A stretch of DNA of 62,048 nt. It comes from an uncultured Collinsella sp. (GTDB taxonomy: Bacteria; Actinomycetota; Coriobacteriia; Coriobacteriales; Coriobacteriaceae). Positions 9,554 to 18,075 of this stretch are shown piece after piece. The notes beneath the pieces were generated by a model that saw only the letters and a list, made by a program, of their open reading frames with translations, searched no databases and had not been told where the DNA came from. The stretch covers positions 1 through 62,048 of the forward strand of contig CABUUJ010000004.1 in assembly GCA_902494715.1 (NCBI GenBank). The letters run 5' to 3'. A program made the translations under genes and the position numbers. How positions within the stretch are numbered: the stretch's first letter is position 1; every line of letters starts with the position of its first letter.

Positions 9554-10633
9554 TTATTCGTCGCCGAAGCTGATGCCCAACGCCTTGGCCTCGCGCACCA
9601 GATCGCTCTGGGGATCGACGTACTTGAGCTTGCCGGCGACCTTCTCGAGTGGCATGTGGCACATCTTGCCGTCACGCAGGGCAATCATGTAGCCAAACTC
9701 GCCGCGTAGGCACCCCAGTGCCGCCTCGACGCCGCACTGGGTCGCAAAGATGCGGTCCTGGGCGTCGGGCTGGCCACCGCGCTGCGTGTGGCCGGGGATG
9801 GCGACGCGGGTCTCGCGACCGGTCTTGGCCTCAATCTCCTTGGCGATGTCGTAGACGATCGACGGGCTTGTGCGCTCGGCAAGCTTCTTCTTGTACTCCT
9901 TCTTGGACAGCGCCGCGTCCTCCTTGGAGATGGCGCCCTCGGCGACGGCCACGATGGTAAAGCGACTGCCGGTCTCCATGCGATGCTCGATGGTCTTGAT
10001 GACGTTATCCATGTCGTAGGGGATCTCGGGGATCAGGATGACGTCCGCGCCGCCCGCGACGCCGGCGTACAGCGGAATCCAGCCAACCTTGTGGCCCATG
10101 ATCTCGATGACAAACACGCGGCCGTGACTCGAGGCGGTAGTGTGGATGTCGTCGATGCACTTGGTGGCGACGTCGATGGCGCTCGTAAAGCCAAACGTCA
10201 GCTCGGTGCCCCAGGTGTCGTTATCGATGGTCTTGGGCAGGGCGATAACGTTGAGACCCTCTTCGCGCAGGCGGTTGGCGGTCTTGGTGGAACCGTTGCC
10301 GCCCAGCATAAACAGGCAGTCGAGCTGCAGCTTATGATAGGTGTGGACCATCGCCGGCACCTTTTCGACGCCGTCGGCCTCGGGAATGTCTAGGCGCTTG
10401 AACGGCGTACGGCTCGTGCCCAGGATGGTGCCGCCGCGGGTGAGGATACCGCTAAAATCGGCGGGTGTCATGACGCGGAACCTGCTGTAGATAAGGCCCT
10501 GGTAGCCGTCCTCAAAACCATAGATCTCGATAGGTTCTTCGCTATTGGTCATAAGCGTTTTGACGATGCCGCGCATGGTGGCGTTGAGTGCCTGACAGTC
10601 GCCGCCACTGGTAAGAAGACCGATCCTGAGCAT
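9554..10633 (-). CDS. pfkA: 6-phosphofructokinase
   Basis: This enzyme phosphorylates fructose 6-phosphate in glycolysis. The 359 residues show the phosphate loop LLTSGGDCQALNA (7-19), the donor-site motif GGNGSTKTA, the catalytic PKTIDND and the substrate motif MGHKVGW. The glycine after GGN fits an ATP-dependent enzyme; PPi-users have Asp at that place. The Lys in PKTIDND, instead of Gly, is typical of the long group III actinobacterial and clostridial forms. The family's usual Asp in GGDGS is Asn here, as in several related anaerobe enzymes. Start ATG has AAGGA 6 bases upstream. It is a single gene on the minus strand. Confidence 0.93.
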   Translation of the reverse strand: MLRIGLLTSGGDCQALNATMRGIVKTLMTNSEEPIEIYGFEDGYQGLIYSRFRVMTPADFSGILTRGGTILGTSRTPFKRLDIPEADGVEKVPAMVHTYHKLQLDCLFMLGGNGSTKTANRLREEGLNVIALPKTIDNDTWGTELTFGFTSAIDVATKCIDDIHTTASSHGRVFVIEIMGHKVGWIPLYAGVAGGADVILIPEIPYDMDNVIKTIEHRMETGSRFTIVAVAEGAISKEDAALSKKEYKKKLAERTSPSIVYDIAKEIEAKTGRETRVAIPGHTQRGGQPDAQDRIFATQCGVEAALGCLRGEFGYMIALRDGKMCHMPLEKVAGKLKYVDPQSDLVREAKALGISFGDE

Positions 10634-10671
10634 GATGAATCCTTCCGGGCAAGTTATAACATGCGCATAAG

Positions 10672-10704
10672 TTTACCCCCGCACACTGTTGATACGGGGG
10701 TAAA
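10672..10704. terminator. Terminator of the C45-like amidase gene
   Basis: TTTACCCCCG (10672-10681) pairs perfectly with CGGGGGTAAA (10695-10704). On the minus strand it lies just downstream of the amidase gene and just upstream of pfkA, insulating the two. Confidence 0.75.
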
Positions 10705-10772
10705 ACGTGTTAGCTCAAGCGTATGGAAATGTAAGCAACGTCAGGGAACGTAAGGTCGACGGGCCTGGCTCC

Positions 10773-11858
10773 TTACAGTGCGAAGGCATCGACGTTGCCC
10801 CAGTGGCGGCGCAGCGTAATAGCGGCGGCGGGTTCGGTATTGTCAAAGACGACCGACCATTGCGTATTGCTGGTGATGTCTTCCGGATTGGGCTCTTGGG
10901 CTGCGGCGCGAAGGGCCTTCCAAGCGACTGCCTCGTCCTGGGCACCGGCGTGGGCGTCAAGGACATCGGCGATTGCGACGGCGCGCTCTTTACCATGGCC
11001 CAGCTCGTCATTCTTTTGGTTGGGCAGCACTTCGTCGCCATAGCAGGCGTAGAAGTTCGTAACCTGGCGTACAGGAGTCGCTTTGAAAGCACGGTCCGGA
11101 TCGCGCGGATCCCACTCTACTACGCGCGCGTCACCGGCGGCGTCGTTGATAAAGAAGTGGTAATCGCGTCCTGCCATGGCGTGCATGTCGTAGGCGGAAA
11201 GCAGGTCGACAGCTTTTTGCGTGGTGGCGGCACGGTCGAGCACCAGACGGATGGCGAGCGAGGTATTGATGACGGGGCGTTGCGTGTCCTGGTCACAGGG
11301 CTTGGAATCCAGGGTGAGTACGGCAATGGACACGCCGCATTCGTTAACACCGTCGAGCTGGGCAAACGGGCCCATGAGTGCGGCGGCGCGTCCGGCGACG
11401 GGGTCAAGCGGAGTGTTATCACCCAGGTTGTTAAGGGCAGCAAACCCGATGGAGGCATAGCCGTCGCGTGGGTGATTGCGCACCAGCAGCGCCGAGGTGT
11501 CGTCCTTAAAGTCGTAATTGCGACCGGTGCGCACGCGGCCTTCGGCATCTACGGCGACAAAAGCGCTGCAGGCAAACTGGGGCGCCCGGACATGTACCGG
11601 CACACCGGGCAGCACCTGCGCCACCACGGCATCGATGTAGGCCTGGTCGTCGCGCACGCCAGCGGCGATGATGCGATCAAGATCGTAGTCGTAGGCGATG
11701 TCGATTGCGTACAGGTCATAGCCATCCGCGTAGCTGGTCAAGCGTTTGAGCGACGCGGCGGACTTGATTTGCTTGCGGTAAACGATGCCGGCGGCGGCGG
11801 CAAGGCCGACGGCGACACCCGCGACACCGCAGGCGATGGCAATGTTACGTGGCTTCAT
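10773..11858 (-). CDS. Membrane-anchored linear amide C-N hydrolase (C45/choloylglycine hydrolase-like)
   Basis: This is an N-terminal-nucleophile hydrolase. The 361-residue product opens with a single membrane segment (about residues 7-26), so the enzyme is anchored outside the cell. The candidate nucleophile is Cys97 in FACSAFVAVDAEG, followed by the usual TGRNYDF (111-117), as in bile salt hydrolases and acyl-CoA:6-aminopenicillanate acyltransferases. In those families the cysteine becomes the N-terminus after processing; here about 96 residues precede it, so a cleavage step is expected. The substrate (conjugated bile acid, N-acyl amino acid or peptide) cannot be told. AGGAG precedes the start. 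Confidence 0.8.
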   Translation of the reverse strand: MKPRNIAIACGVAGVAVGLAAAAGIVYRKQIKSAASLKRLTSYADGYDLYAIDIAYDYDLDRIIAAGVRDDQAYIDAVVAQVLPGVPVHVRAPQFACSAFVAVDAEGRVRTGRNYDFKDDTSALLVRNHPRDGYASIGFAALNNLGDNTPLDPVAGRAAALMGPFAQLDGVNECGVSIAVLTLDSKPCDQDTQRPVINTSLAIRLVLDRAATTQKAVDLLSAYDMHAMAGRDYHFFINDAAGDARVVEWDPRDPDRAFKATPVRQVTNFYACYGDEVLPNQKNDELGHGKERAVAIADVLDAHAGAQDEAVAWKALRAAAQEPNPEDITSNTQWSVVFDNTEPAAAITLRRHWGNVDAFAL

Positions 11859-12019
11859 GACGGCTCCTCTCGTCCTGTTAGCGCAATTGTCGCAAAAGGA
11901 GCGCGGGCATGATGGCTCAACTTGGTGAGCGGCGCGGAATTAAGCACGGAATGAAGAGCGCGGCGCTGGCGTTGCGGGGTATGCTGGAGGGGACCATCAA
12001 CCCAGCGAAAGGGGAGAGC

Positions 12020-13405
12020 ATGACGGATCAGGAAACGCCCGAGCGCGCGCATGTGACGGCCGACGATATCGAGGCCGCCAACGACCTCATCGACTTTATC
12101 GAGGCGTGCCCCAGCATGTTCCATACGGCGGCGACCATTATGGCCGAGCTCGACGAGGCGGGCTTTACCTACCTGCCCGAGAACGCGGCATGGGATATCG
12201 AGCCGGGCGGGCGTTATTACACGCAGCGCAACACCTCGAGCGTTGTTGCCTTTAAGGTGGGCGAGGACCTGGCCGCGACGTGGGGCGAGGACGGCGTTGC
12301 CGGTGACTATCATTTTCAGCTCACGGCGTCGCACAGCGATTCGCCGACGTTTAAGGTCAAGGCCGTGCCTGAGTTTGACGGCGCGGGCGAGACGCTGCGC
12401 TTGAACACCGAGGCCTACGGCGGCATGATCGACTACACCTGGTTCGATCGCCCGCTGGCGCTCGCGGGCCGCGTGCTGGTGCGGGAGGGCGACCGTATTG
12501 AGAGCCGCCTGCTTGCCACCGAGCGCGAGGTCGCTATCATTCCGAGTCTTGCTATCCATATGAACCGCGGCGTTAACGAGGGCTTTGCTCCCAATCGCGC
12601 CGTCGATCTGTGCCCGCTCATCAGCGCCGGTGATCTTAAGCAGGGCGACTTCGATGTCCTGATCGCCGAAGAGCTGGACGTTGAGCCCGAGCAGATTCTG
12701 GGCCGCGATCTGTTCCTGGTCAATCGTCAGGATGCGCGCATTTGGGGCTGGGCCGACGAGTTTATCTCGACGCCCAAGCTTGACGACCTGGCCTGCGCCT
12801 ATACCTCGCTACAGGCATTTTTAGGCGCCGAGAACGCGCATGACGTCTCGGTCTTCTGCTGCTTTGATAACGAGGAGGTTGGCTCCGAGACCAAGCAGGG
12901 CGCTATGTCGACGTTCTTGGCCGACGCGCTACGCCGCATCAACGGATCGTTGGGCTTTGACGACGAGTCGTACCATCGCGCACTTGCCGCCTCGATGCTT
13001 GTGAGCTGCGACAACGCGCATGCCGTGCACCCCAACCACGCCGAGAAGTGCGATGCTCGCAACCAAGTGGTGCTTAACGGCGGCATCGTCATCAAGGAGG
13101 CGGCCAACCAGCACTATTGCACCGATGCCTTTAGCCGCGCAGTGTTCCAGGCCATCTGCGATGATGCCGACGTGCCCACGCAGGCCTTTGCCAACAAGAG
13201 CGACATGGCCGGCGGCTCTACGCTTGGCAATCTGTCCAATATGCAGGCGAGCATGCATGCCGTGGACGTGGGCCTGCCGCAGCTTGCCATGCACTCGAGC
13301 TACGAGACCGGCGGCGTGCGCGACGTGATGTATGCCATCCGCGCCCTCACGGCCTTCTACGAGCGCAACCTAACCATCAACGGAGCCGAAAGCGTGGGGC
13401 TGTAA
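12020..13405 (+). CDS. apeB: M18-family aminopeptidase
   Basis: This cytoplasmic metallo-aminopeptidase has 461 residues. Visible metal ligands and catalytic motifs are ASHSDSP (near 108-114), the CFDNEEVGSETKQGA block with the bridging Asp and catalytic Glu, and the late HSSYETGGVRD, which supplies a histidine. NAHAVHPNHAEK is also typical of M18 enzymes. They form dodecamers that remove acidic or neutral N-terminal residues in the last steps of peptide breakdown. Start ATG 12020 is chosen for GAAAGGGGAGAG just upstream; the open frame reaches further back to 11909 without a ribosome binding site. Confidence 0.92.
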   Translation: MTDQETPERAHVTADDIEAANDLIDFIEACPSMFHTAATIMAELDEAGFTYLPENAAWDIEPGGRYYTQRNTSSVVAFKVGEDLAATWGEDGVAGDYHFQLTASHSDSPTFKVKAVPEFDGAGETLRLNTEAYGGMIDYTWFDRPLALAGRVLVREGDRIESRLLATEREVAIIPSLAIHMNRGVNEGFAPNRAVDLCPLISAGDLKQGDFDVLIAEELDVEPEQILGRDLFLVNRQDARIWGWADEFISTPKLDDLACAYTSLQAFLGAENAHDVSVFCCFDNEEVGSETKQGAMSTFLADALRRINGSLGFDDESYHRALAASMLVSCDNAHAVHPNHAEKCDARNQVVLNGGIVIKEAANQHYCTDAFSRAVFQAICDDADVPTQAFANKSDMAGGSTLGNLSNMQASMHAVDVGLPQLAMHSSYETGGVRDVMYAIRALTAFYERNLTINGAESVGL

Positions 13406-13588
13406 ATGCGAGCCGAAGAAATGAAGGCCGAGCGTGGGGCTCAGCTTATTGATCGGGGTTTACAGCTGTTCGTCGCCGCTTGCCATGAGTCAGGGGTCGA
13501 CGTGTCCAAGGCGCGACCAACGAGTGCTGAAGAACTCAAGCGTAACGCCTATTCGGACCGCTATGACGAGGAGACGGACTGGCTCTAA
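13406..13588 (+). CDS. Small hypothetical protein following apeB
   Basis: A 60-codon frame starts at the ATG directly after the apeB stop, with no gap. The peptide is charged, soluble and ends SDRYDEETDWL. I do not recognise it. The tight junction suggests translational coupling with apeB, but no strong ribosome binding site is visible and the frame could be chance; an inner ATG at 13421 is a second candidate start. Confidence 0.4.
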   Translation: MRAEEMKAERGAQLIDRGLQLFVAACHESGVDVSKARPTSAEELKRNAYSDRYDEETDWL

Positions 13589-13697
13589 TAAGCGAAGTGT
13601 CGAAAACGCTAGATGTATGTTTGATATCACTTTGGCGAGAGTGTCGCAGACAGAACTACCGGTATAGCGCAAGCCAACCTGACTCCATTGCGCCAAA

Positions 13698-13740
13698 CCT
13701 ACCAAAAAGGGACAGGTTCATTTTGGCAGGTTTTATCTGG
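13698..13740 (-). repeat. Family C (REP-like) copy C2
   Basis: Read on the plus strand: CCTACCAAAAAGGGACAGG, then TTCATTTTGGCAGG and TTTTATCTGG. This is the family in reverse orientation, with the usual tail cut short. It lies in the 360-base gap after apeB. Confidence 0.8.
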
Positions 13741-13812
13741 ACAAATGCCGCAATGCCAACAGCTGGACAGAATTGTTAACACACCGCGGGTTGAGCAAAC
13801 GTCAGCGAGCGA

Positions 13813-13904
13813 CGCCCAGAGCGAACAAGTTGGCATGAAAAAGGCGAGGCATTGACCTTCTGGTCATGCCTCGCCTTTTGAATGACAAATTGTCGCTCTG
13901 GGCG
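13813..13904. repeat. Nested palindrome D4 around a bidirectional terminator
   Basis: Outer arms CGCCCAGAGCGA (13813-13824) and TCGCTCTGGGCG (13893-13904) are perfect, and enclose the terminator at 13839-13880. Two short unpaired flanks separate outer and inner stems, the same plan as the longer D1 to D3. Confidence 0.7.
13839..13880. terminator. Bidirectional terminator between apeB and the 2-hydroxyacid dehydrogenase
   Basis: AAAAGGCGAGGCAT pairs with ATGCCTCGCCTTTT and continues through GACC/GGTC after one bulged T. A- and T-runs lie on both sides, so it can stop transcription from both convergent genes. Confidence 0.9.
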
Positions 13905-13949
13905 GCGCGCAGCGTCGGCCGGTCCGCCGTTCGTTAGAACGGCGGAACC

Positions 13950-14885
13950 CTAATGCTCGATCCAGCAGCGAAGCGTCTCGCCCGCCTGCAGGTGACGCAG
14001 ATTCTCCGCGGCGATGTCGACCACGTTGTTGAGCGTGGCTGCCAGGTGGAACCAGCCCGAGACGTGCGGTGTGATGAGCATGTTGGGCGCATCCCACAGG
14101 GGGCTTGTCGCAGGCAGCGGCTCGGGGTCGGTGACGTCGACCGCGGCGCCGGCAAGACGCCCCGACTCCAGAGCTGCAACCAGATCGTCGGCAACAACAA
14201 GGTCACCGCGGCCACCATTGGCAAAGAAGGCGCCCGGCTTCATTGCGGCGAAGAACTCGGCGTTCGCCAGGCCGCGGGTCTCGGGCGTGCTGGGCATAAA
14301 GGATGCGACGATGTCAGCCTCGGCCAGGCGCTCGGGCAGGGCGTCCATGCCGTCCATGTCCTCAAACACAATGGGGTAGACGAGCGGATGGCGCTTGATG
14401 CCGCGGACGTGCGCACCCATGCTGCGGCAGAGCGTGGCAAAGTGGCCGCCGATATCGCCCGCGCCCAGCACCAGCACGTTGGCGTTTTTGAGCGAGGTGA
14501 CCGCGCCCAAGTCCTCCCAGCGATGCTCGCGCTGCAGGTCCTGGTAGCCGGGCAGGCGTTTCATCATAGACAGCACCATGGCAAACATGTGCTCGCTTAC
14601 GGCCTGGCCGTAGGCGCCCACCGAGCAAGACAGTTTGGCGTCGGCCGGCACGGTCCCGGCGGCAAGGTAATCGTCATAGCCGGCGGTCTGCAATTGCAAC
14701 AGCTGGAGATGTTCGCATGTCGTGAGCATGTCAGGGTCGATGTTGCCCAGGATTACGTCGGCATCGGCGACCTGCTCGCGCGTGGCGGCGTCGGAGCTCG
14801 TGTAGATAAAGTCCTCGCCCGGAGCGCTCGACTCAAGAATTGCGCGATGGCGGTCGTTGACGGGCAACAAAACCAGGATGTTCAC
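13950..14885 (-). CDS. D-2-hydroxyacid dehydrogenase
   Basis: This NAD-dependent reductase of 2-oxoacids has 311 residues. The Rossmann motif is VLGAGDIGGHFA (about 138-149). The catalytic trio is visible as Arg in NGGRGDLV, Glu in DVTDPEPLP and His in ITPHVSGW. The lone N-terminal substrate domain (residues 1-95) is short and atypical, like members annotated as phosphoglycerate-dehydrogenase-like, so the substrate is open: lactate, glycerate or another hydroxyacid. It is convergent with apeB across the nested terminator, and the adjacent map gene reads in the same direction but has its own terminator. Confidence 0.88.
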   Translation of the reverse strand: MNILVLLPVNDRHRAILESSAPGEDFIYTSSDAATREQVADADVILGNIDPDMLTTCEHLQLLQLQTAGYDDYLAAGTVPADAKLSCSVGAYGQAVSEHMFAMVLSMMKRLPGYQDLQREHRWEDLGAVTSLKNANVLVLGAGDIGGHFATLCRSMGAHVRGIKRHPLVYPIVFEDMDGMDALPERLAEADIVASFMPSTPETRGLANAEFFAAMKPGAFFANGGRGDLVVADDLVAALESGRLAGAAVDVTDPEPLPATSPLWDAPNMLITPHVSGWFHLAATLNNVVDIAAENLRHLQAGETLRCWIEH

Positions 14886-14904
14886 AAGCAGTCCTCTCCG
14901 CTCG

Positions 14905-14957
14905 ACCTGCCAAAAAGGGACAGGTTTATTTTTGGCAGGTTTTATCAGGCAAAACGT
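14905..14957 (-). repeat. Family C (REP-like) copy C3
   Basis: A complete long-type copy in reverse orientation: ACCTGCCAAAAAGGGACAGG, TTTATTTTTGGCAGGT, TTTATCAGG and the tail AAAACGTT. The arms pair over 11 bases. It lies just upstream of the dehydrogenase start. Confidence 0.88.
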
Positions 14958-14963
14958 TCAAAT

Positions 14964-15010
14964 AAAAACGCCGGATGCAAGACGAGCGTGCCCGTCAGCA
15001 TCCGGCGCAT
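14964..15010 (-). terminator. Terminator of map
   Basis: On the minus strand, GCCGGATGC and GCATCCGGC (14970-14978 and 14998-15006) form the stem, followed by GTTTTTATTT, a classic intrinsic terminator. Confidence 0.88.
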
Positions 15011-15016
15011 CTACGG

Positions 15017-15904
15017 CTACCAGCTCAGCAGCTCGTAACCGTCCTCGGTCACAACGAGCTGTACCTCGCACTGAGCCGAATCGCTACCGTCCTTGGTGCG
15101 CACGCACCAGCCATCGCCCTTGCTGATCTTGATGTCGGGCGCTCCAGCGTTGACCATGGGCTCGATGGTAAAGACCATGCCCGGAGCCATAATGGTGTCC
15201 ACATCGGGTGCCTCGGTGGTAAAGCCCACAAACGGGTCCTCGTGGAACTCCTTACCGATGCCGTGTCCGCCGTACTCGCGCACCACGCTAAAGCCGGCAT
15301 CCTCGACCGTCTTTTGCACGGCCTCGGCCATCACGGACAGTGGCAGCCATGGCTTGACGGCTGCCAGACCCGCCTCCACGCTGGCGCGGGTGACGTCGAC
15401 CAGGCGCCGGCGCTCGGACGAAACCTCGCCGATGCAGAACATGCGGCTCGAATCGCTAAAGTAGCCGTCTAGGATCGTGGAGCAGTCGACGTTGATGATG
15501 TCGCCCTCGTGCAGCACATCCGTGTCGCAGGGGATGCCGTGGCAGACGACGTCGTTGATCGAGGTACACACGCTCTTGGGATAGCCCTCGTAGTGGAGGT
15601 CGGCCGGCGTGCCGCCATGTTCGACGGTGTAGTTGTAGATCATCTGGTCGATCTGGTTGGTGGTCATGCCCGCGGCGATGTGCTCACCCACGTAATCGAG
15701 CGCGCCCACGTTGATGGCGGCCGAGCGCTTGATGCCCTCGATATCGGCGGGCGTCTTGTAGAGCGTGCGGGGCAGAACCTCCCAGCCCTCCTCCCACAGG
15801 CGCTCGAGGCGCTCGTCAAAGGCGCTGTGACATTTCTTATATTTTTTGCCGCTGCCGCACCAGCAGGCATCGTTGCGGCCAGGCACGGGTCCTTTGTCAT
15901 ACAT
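15017..15904 (-). CDS. map: Type I methionyl aminopeptidase with SEC-C motif
   Basis: This enzyme removes the initiator methionine from new proteins. The 295-residue product has a metal-binding SEC-C motif at the N-terminus (GRNDACWCGSGKKYKKC, residues 9-25), followed by the pita-bread peptidase. Metal ligands are seen in NVDCSTILDGYFSD, GHGIGKEFHEDP, FTIEPM and SAQCEVQLVV. Such SEC-C fusions are known in Firmicutes and Coriobacteria, and probably dock the enzyme to the ribosome. AAGGAAG precedes the start. It is a single gene with its own terminator. Confidence 0.95.
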   Translation of the reverse strand: MYDKGPVPGRNDACWCGSGKKYKKCHSAFDERLERLWEEGWEVLPRTLYKTPADIEGIKRSAAINVGALDYVGEHIAAGMTTNQIDQMIYNYTVEHGGTPADLHYEGYPKSVCTSINDVVCHGIPCDTDVLHEGDIINVDCSTILDGYFSDSSRMFCIGEVSSERRRLVDVTRASVEAGLAAVKPWLPLSVMAEAVQKTVEDAGFSVVREYGGHGIGKEFHEDPFVGFTTEAPDVDTIMAPGMVFTIEPMVNAGAPDIKISKGDGWCVRTKDGSDSAQCEVQLVVTEDGYELLSW

Positions 15905-15956
15905 GGTTAACTTCCTTTCATTCGCAGCTAGTATAGCCCACCCACGCGTCCATAAA

Positions 15957-16022
15957 AGTTGCGGTGATATAGTTCCGATTTAAGCGGTTTAACAGCATAA
16001 ATAGGAACTATATCACCGCAAC
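15957..16022. repeat. Family B hairpin, copy B3
   Basis: AGTTGCGGTGATATAGTTCC (15957-15976) pairs perfectly with the end of the element (16003-16022); after one mismatch, five more bases pair. It lies between the radical SAM gene and map. Confidence 0.9.
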
Positions 16023-16064
16023 TGATGGGGCGGGATGGCGGGCACTAGCTGCTGCGTGGTTTTG

Positions 16065-16847
16065 TTAGTAGCTCACCTGGCAGGGGATGCCGAGGGTGCG
16101 CACGCGTGCGGCAATCGTGTCGAGCACCTCGGGCGCCGCTTTAGCAAGGCCGGCGACCGGTGTCTCGCGCGCTACCGTGTAGATGGTTGCTTCTTGTGGG
16201 CGAATGCGCTCAAGCGCCGCGAGCCAGGGGGCAACGTACTCCTCGCCGGTGTTGTCGATGGGCTTGCCCAGATACTCACCGGTCAAAAAGATCGTCTGGA
16301 TAATAACGTGACCGTCAAAGCTTGCGAACGTCTCAATCTGGTGCTCGACGTCGTAGGGGCCAACAGGCTGGTCGAGCAGCTGGATAAATGCCGGATCGAC
16401 CGTATCGAGCTTGAGGATGTTGTCGTCGACCATCATGAGCGCATCGTGCACCTCGGGGCGGTCGGCGCGCGTACCGTTGGAGAGCACGGCGATTTTGGAG
16501 TTTGGGGCCAGCTGATCGCGCAGCGCGACGGCGCCGGCAATCGCCTGGGGAAACTCCGGTGCGGCGGTGGGCTCGCCGTTTCCTGCGAAGGTGATCACAT
16601 CGGGGAGCTCGCCCTCGGCTGCCATCTCGCGCAGCTTTGCCTCGAGCGCGTCGAGTACCACGGCAGCTGTGTTGTACGGCTCATGGCAGGGGCGCTCGGC
16701 GTTGAGGCCGTTTTCGCAGTAAATGCAGTCGAACGTGCAGATTTTGCCGCTGGCCGGCATCATGTTGACGCCGAGCGAGAGACCAAGGCGACGGCTGCGA
16801 ACGGGCCCAAAGATGGGGCTGGCATTCAAAAACGTAGACATAGGCAT
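16065..16847 (-). CDS. Radical SAM protein
   Basis: The 260-residue enzyme has the iron-sulfur motif CTFDCIYC (CX3CX2C) near residue 37, followed by the GNGEPT and substrate barrel segments of the radical SAM fold. The opening GPVRSRRLGLSLGVN and overall length match the COG0731 group, related to wyosine-tRNA enzymes and often of unknown substrate in bacteria. The start is ATG 16847 (or the second ATG at 16841), because TGAGGAG lies just upstream; the frame extends much further but would overlap the divergent hydrolase gene. Confidence 0.82.
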   Translation of the reverse strand: MPMSTFLNASPIFGPVRSRRLGLSLGVNMMPASGKICTFDCIYCENGLNAERPCHEPYNTAAVVLDALEAKLREMAAEGELPDVITFAGNGEPTAAPEFPQAIAGAVALRDQLAPNSKIAVLSNGTRADRPEVHDALMMVDDNILKLDTVDPAFIQLLDQPVGPYDVEHQIETFASFDGHVIIQTIFLTGEYLGKPIDNTGEEYVAPWLAALERIRPQEATIYTVARETPVAGLAKAAPEVLDTIAARVRTLGIPCQVSY

Positions 16848-17066
16848 ATGCTCCTCAAGACAATTGTGCCTAAGCATAGCATCGGCTCCAAAGCAAGGTG
16901 CGGGCTCTTGCTTTACAAGTTTCGTTTTTTCACGTCGCCCATTATGCCGCGCCATGAAAAGCCTCGGGTCGGGTAAAGTTAATCTGTTAACAAGGTGTAA
17001 GGCAATGTGGGTCCATCCAACCGCGCTGACGTGCGACTGGATGAGCATTGATGATGGGGGCACAAC

Positions 17067-17864
17067 ATGAATTTTACGGTCGAGAATGCGGGCACCACGA
17101 TTGCCTGTCGCGAATATGCCGGCCCAGATGTGTCGCCTGATGCTCCTGCCTTGGTGTGCGTGCACGGCGCTTGTGTCGACGGCACATTTTTCGACGGTAT
17201 CGCTTGTGAGCTCAGCCGCAACTACCGCGTAATTGCCTACGACCGCCGCGGCTGCGGTGACAGCAGCGATGCGGCAGACGACAGCTATGATCTTGCCGCT
17301 CAGGCCGCCGACCTGCAAGCCGTGATCGAACACGTTGGCGCTCCGACAAATGTGCTTGCGCATAGCGCCGGTACGTTGGTGGCGCTGGAGCTTCTTCGCG
17401 CCGAACCCCATCTCGTCGCCCGTGCGATTCTGCATGAGCCGGCTGTGTCGGCCGAAGGCGTCGGCATGGGCGCAGCTCCGGTTTTGCTCGATATGATTGC
17501 GGCTGGAAAGGTTTCAAGGGCGCTCCGGCTTTTCTTGGGAGCCCTCGGCGACTTGGACCCCGAAGCTCCCGGGACGACCGAAGCGGAAGCCAAACATGCC
17601 CTGCGCAATGGTCGTTGCTTTATGGCTAATGAATACGGAACAAATATGACATATGCTCCCGACTGGGAGCGCGTCCGCGCGTCAAAGGCGGTGTCGGCCG
17701 TGTTTTTGGGCGAGCTTTCGGTCGATACACCCCGCGAGGCTGGCACGCGAGCGGCTGCCGAATATCTCGATTGCCCCCTTGTGACGATCCCGGGCGCGCA
17801 TAACGGTCTGCGCGATCGCCCCGTTACGGCGGCAAACGCCGTTCGCGATGTCTTGGAGCGTTAG
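17067..17864 (+). CDS. Alpha/beta hydrolase
   Basis: A cytoplasmic hydrolase of 265 residues. The oxyanion strand LVCVHGACVDG (about 29-39) is followed by the nucleophile elbow AHSAGT, where the first glycine of the usual GxSxG is Ala. The candidate acid lies in the C-terminal third, and the histidine is in IPGAHNGLRDRP. The substrate (ester, lactone or peptide) cannot be told. It is divergent from the radical SAM gene; the 219 bases between them contain no clear promoter apart from a GTTAATCTGTTAAC palindrome near 16978-16991. Confidence 0.85.
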   Translation: MNFTVENAGTTIACREYAGPDVSPDAPALVCVHGACVDGTFFDGIACELSRNYRVIAYDRRGCGDSSDAADDSYDLAAQAADLQAVIEHVGAPTNVLAHSAGTLVALELLRAEPHLVARAILHEPAVSAEGVGMGAAPVLLDMIAAGKVSRALRLFLGALGDLDPEAPGTTEAEAKHALRNGRCFMANEYGTNMTYAPDWERVRASKAVSAVFLGELSVDTPREAGTRAAAEYLDCPLVTIPGAHNGLRDRPVTAANAVRDVLER

Positions 17865-18075
17865 CACGCTCGATGACCTGCGGGGAGAGGGGCTGTTAGC
17901 GTTTCGTCATTGTTAACGAATGCGCCCATAACCGCGCGCCCGCGGCTCCATTACCGCCGTTTGCCAGGTCATAAAAATGTAACGATAATCGCGCGTTTGC
18001 CTTCAGCTGTTAGATGCTACCCTTGTACCAATTGATATGCACCGTTGCCGTGCGTAACGATAGGAAGGGCCCCAT
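17865..18075 (+). promoter_or_regulatory. Leader of the HD-GYP regulator gene
   Basis: No gene is present. Short GTTAACGA, GTAACGATAA and GTAACGATAGG motifs recur at about 17911, 17980 and 18053, a pattern that could be binding sites for a regulator. The ribosome binding site is AGGAAGGG before ATG 18076. Confidence 0.3.
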
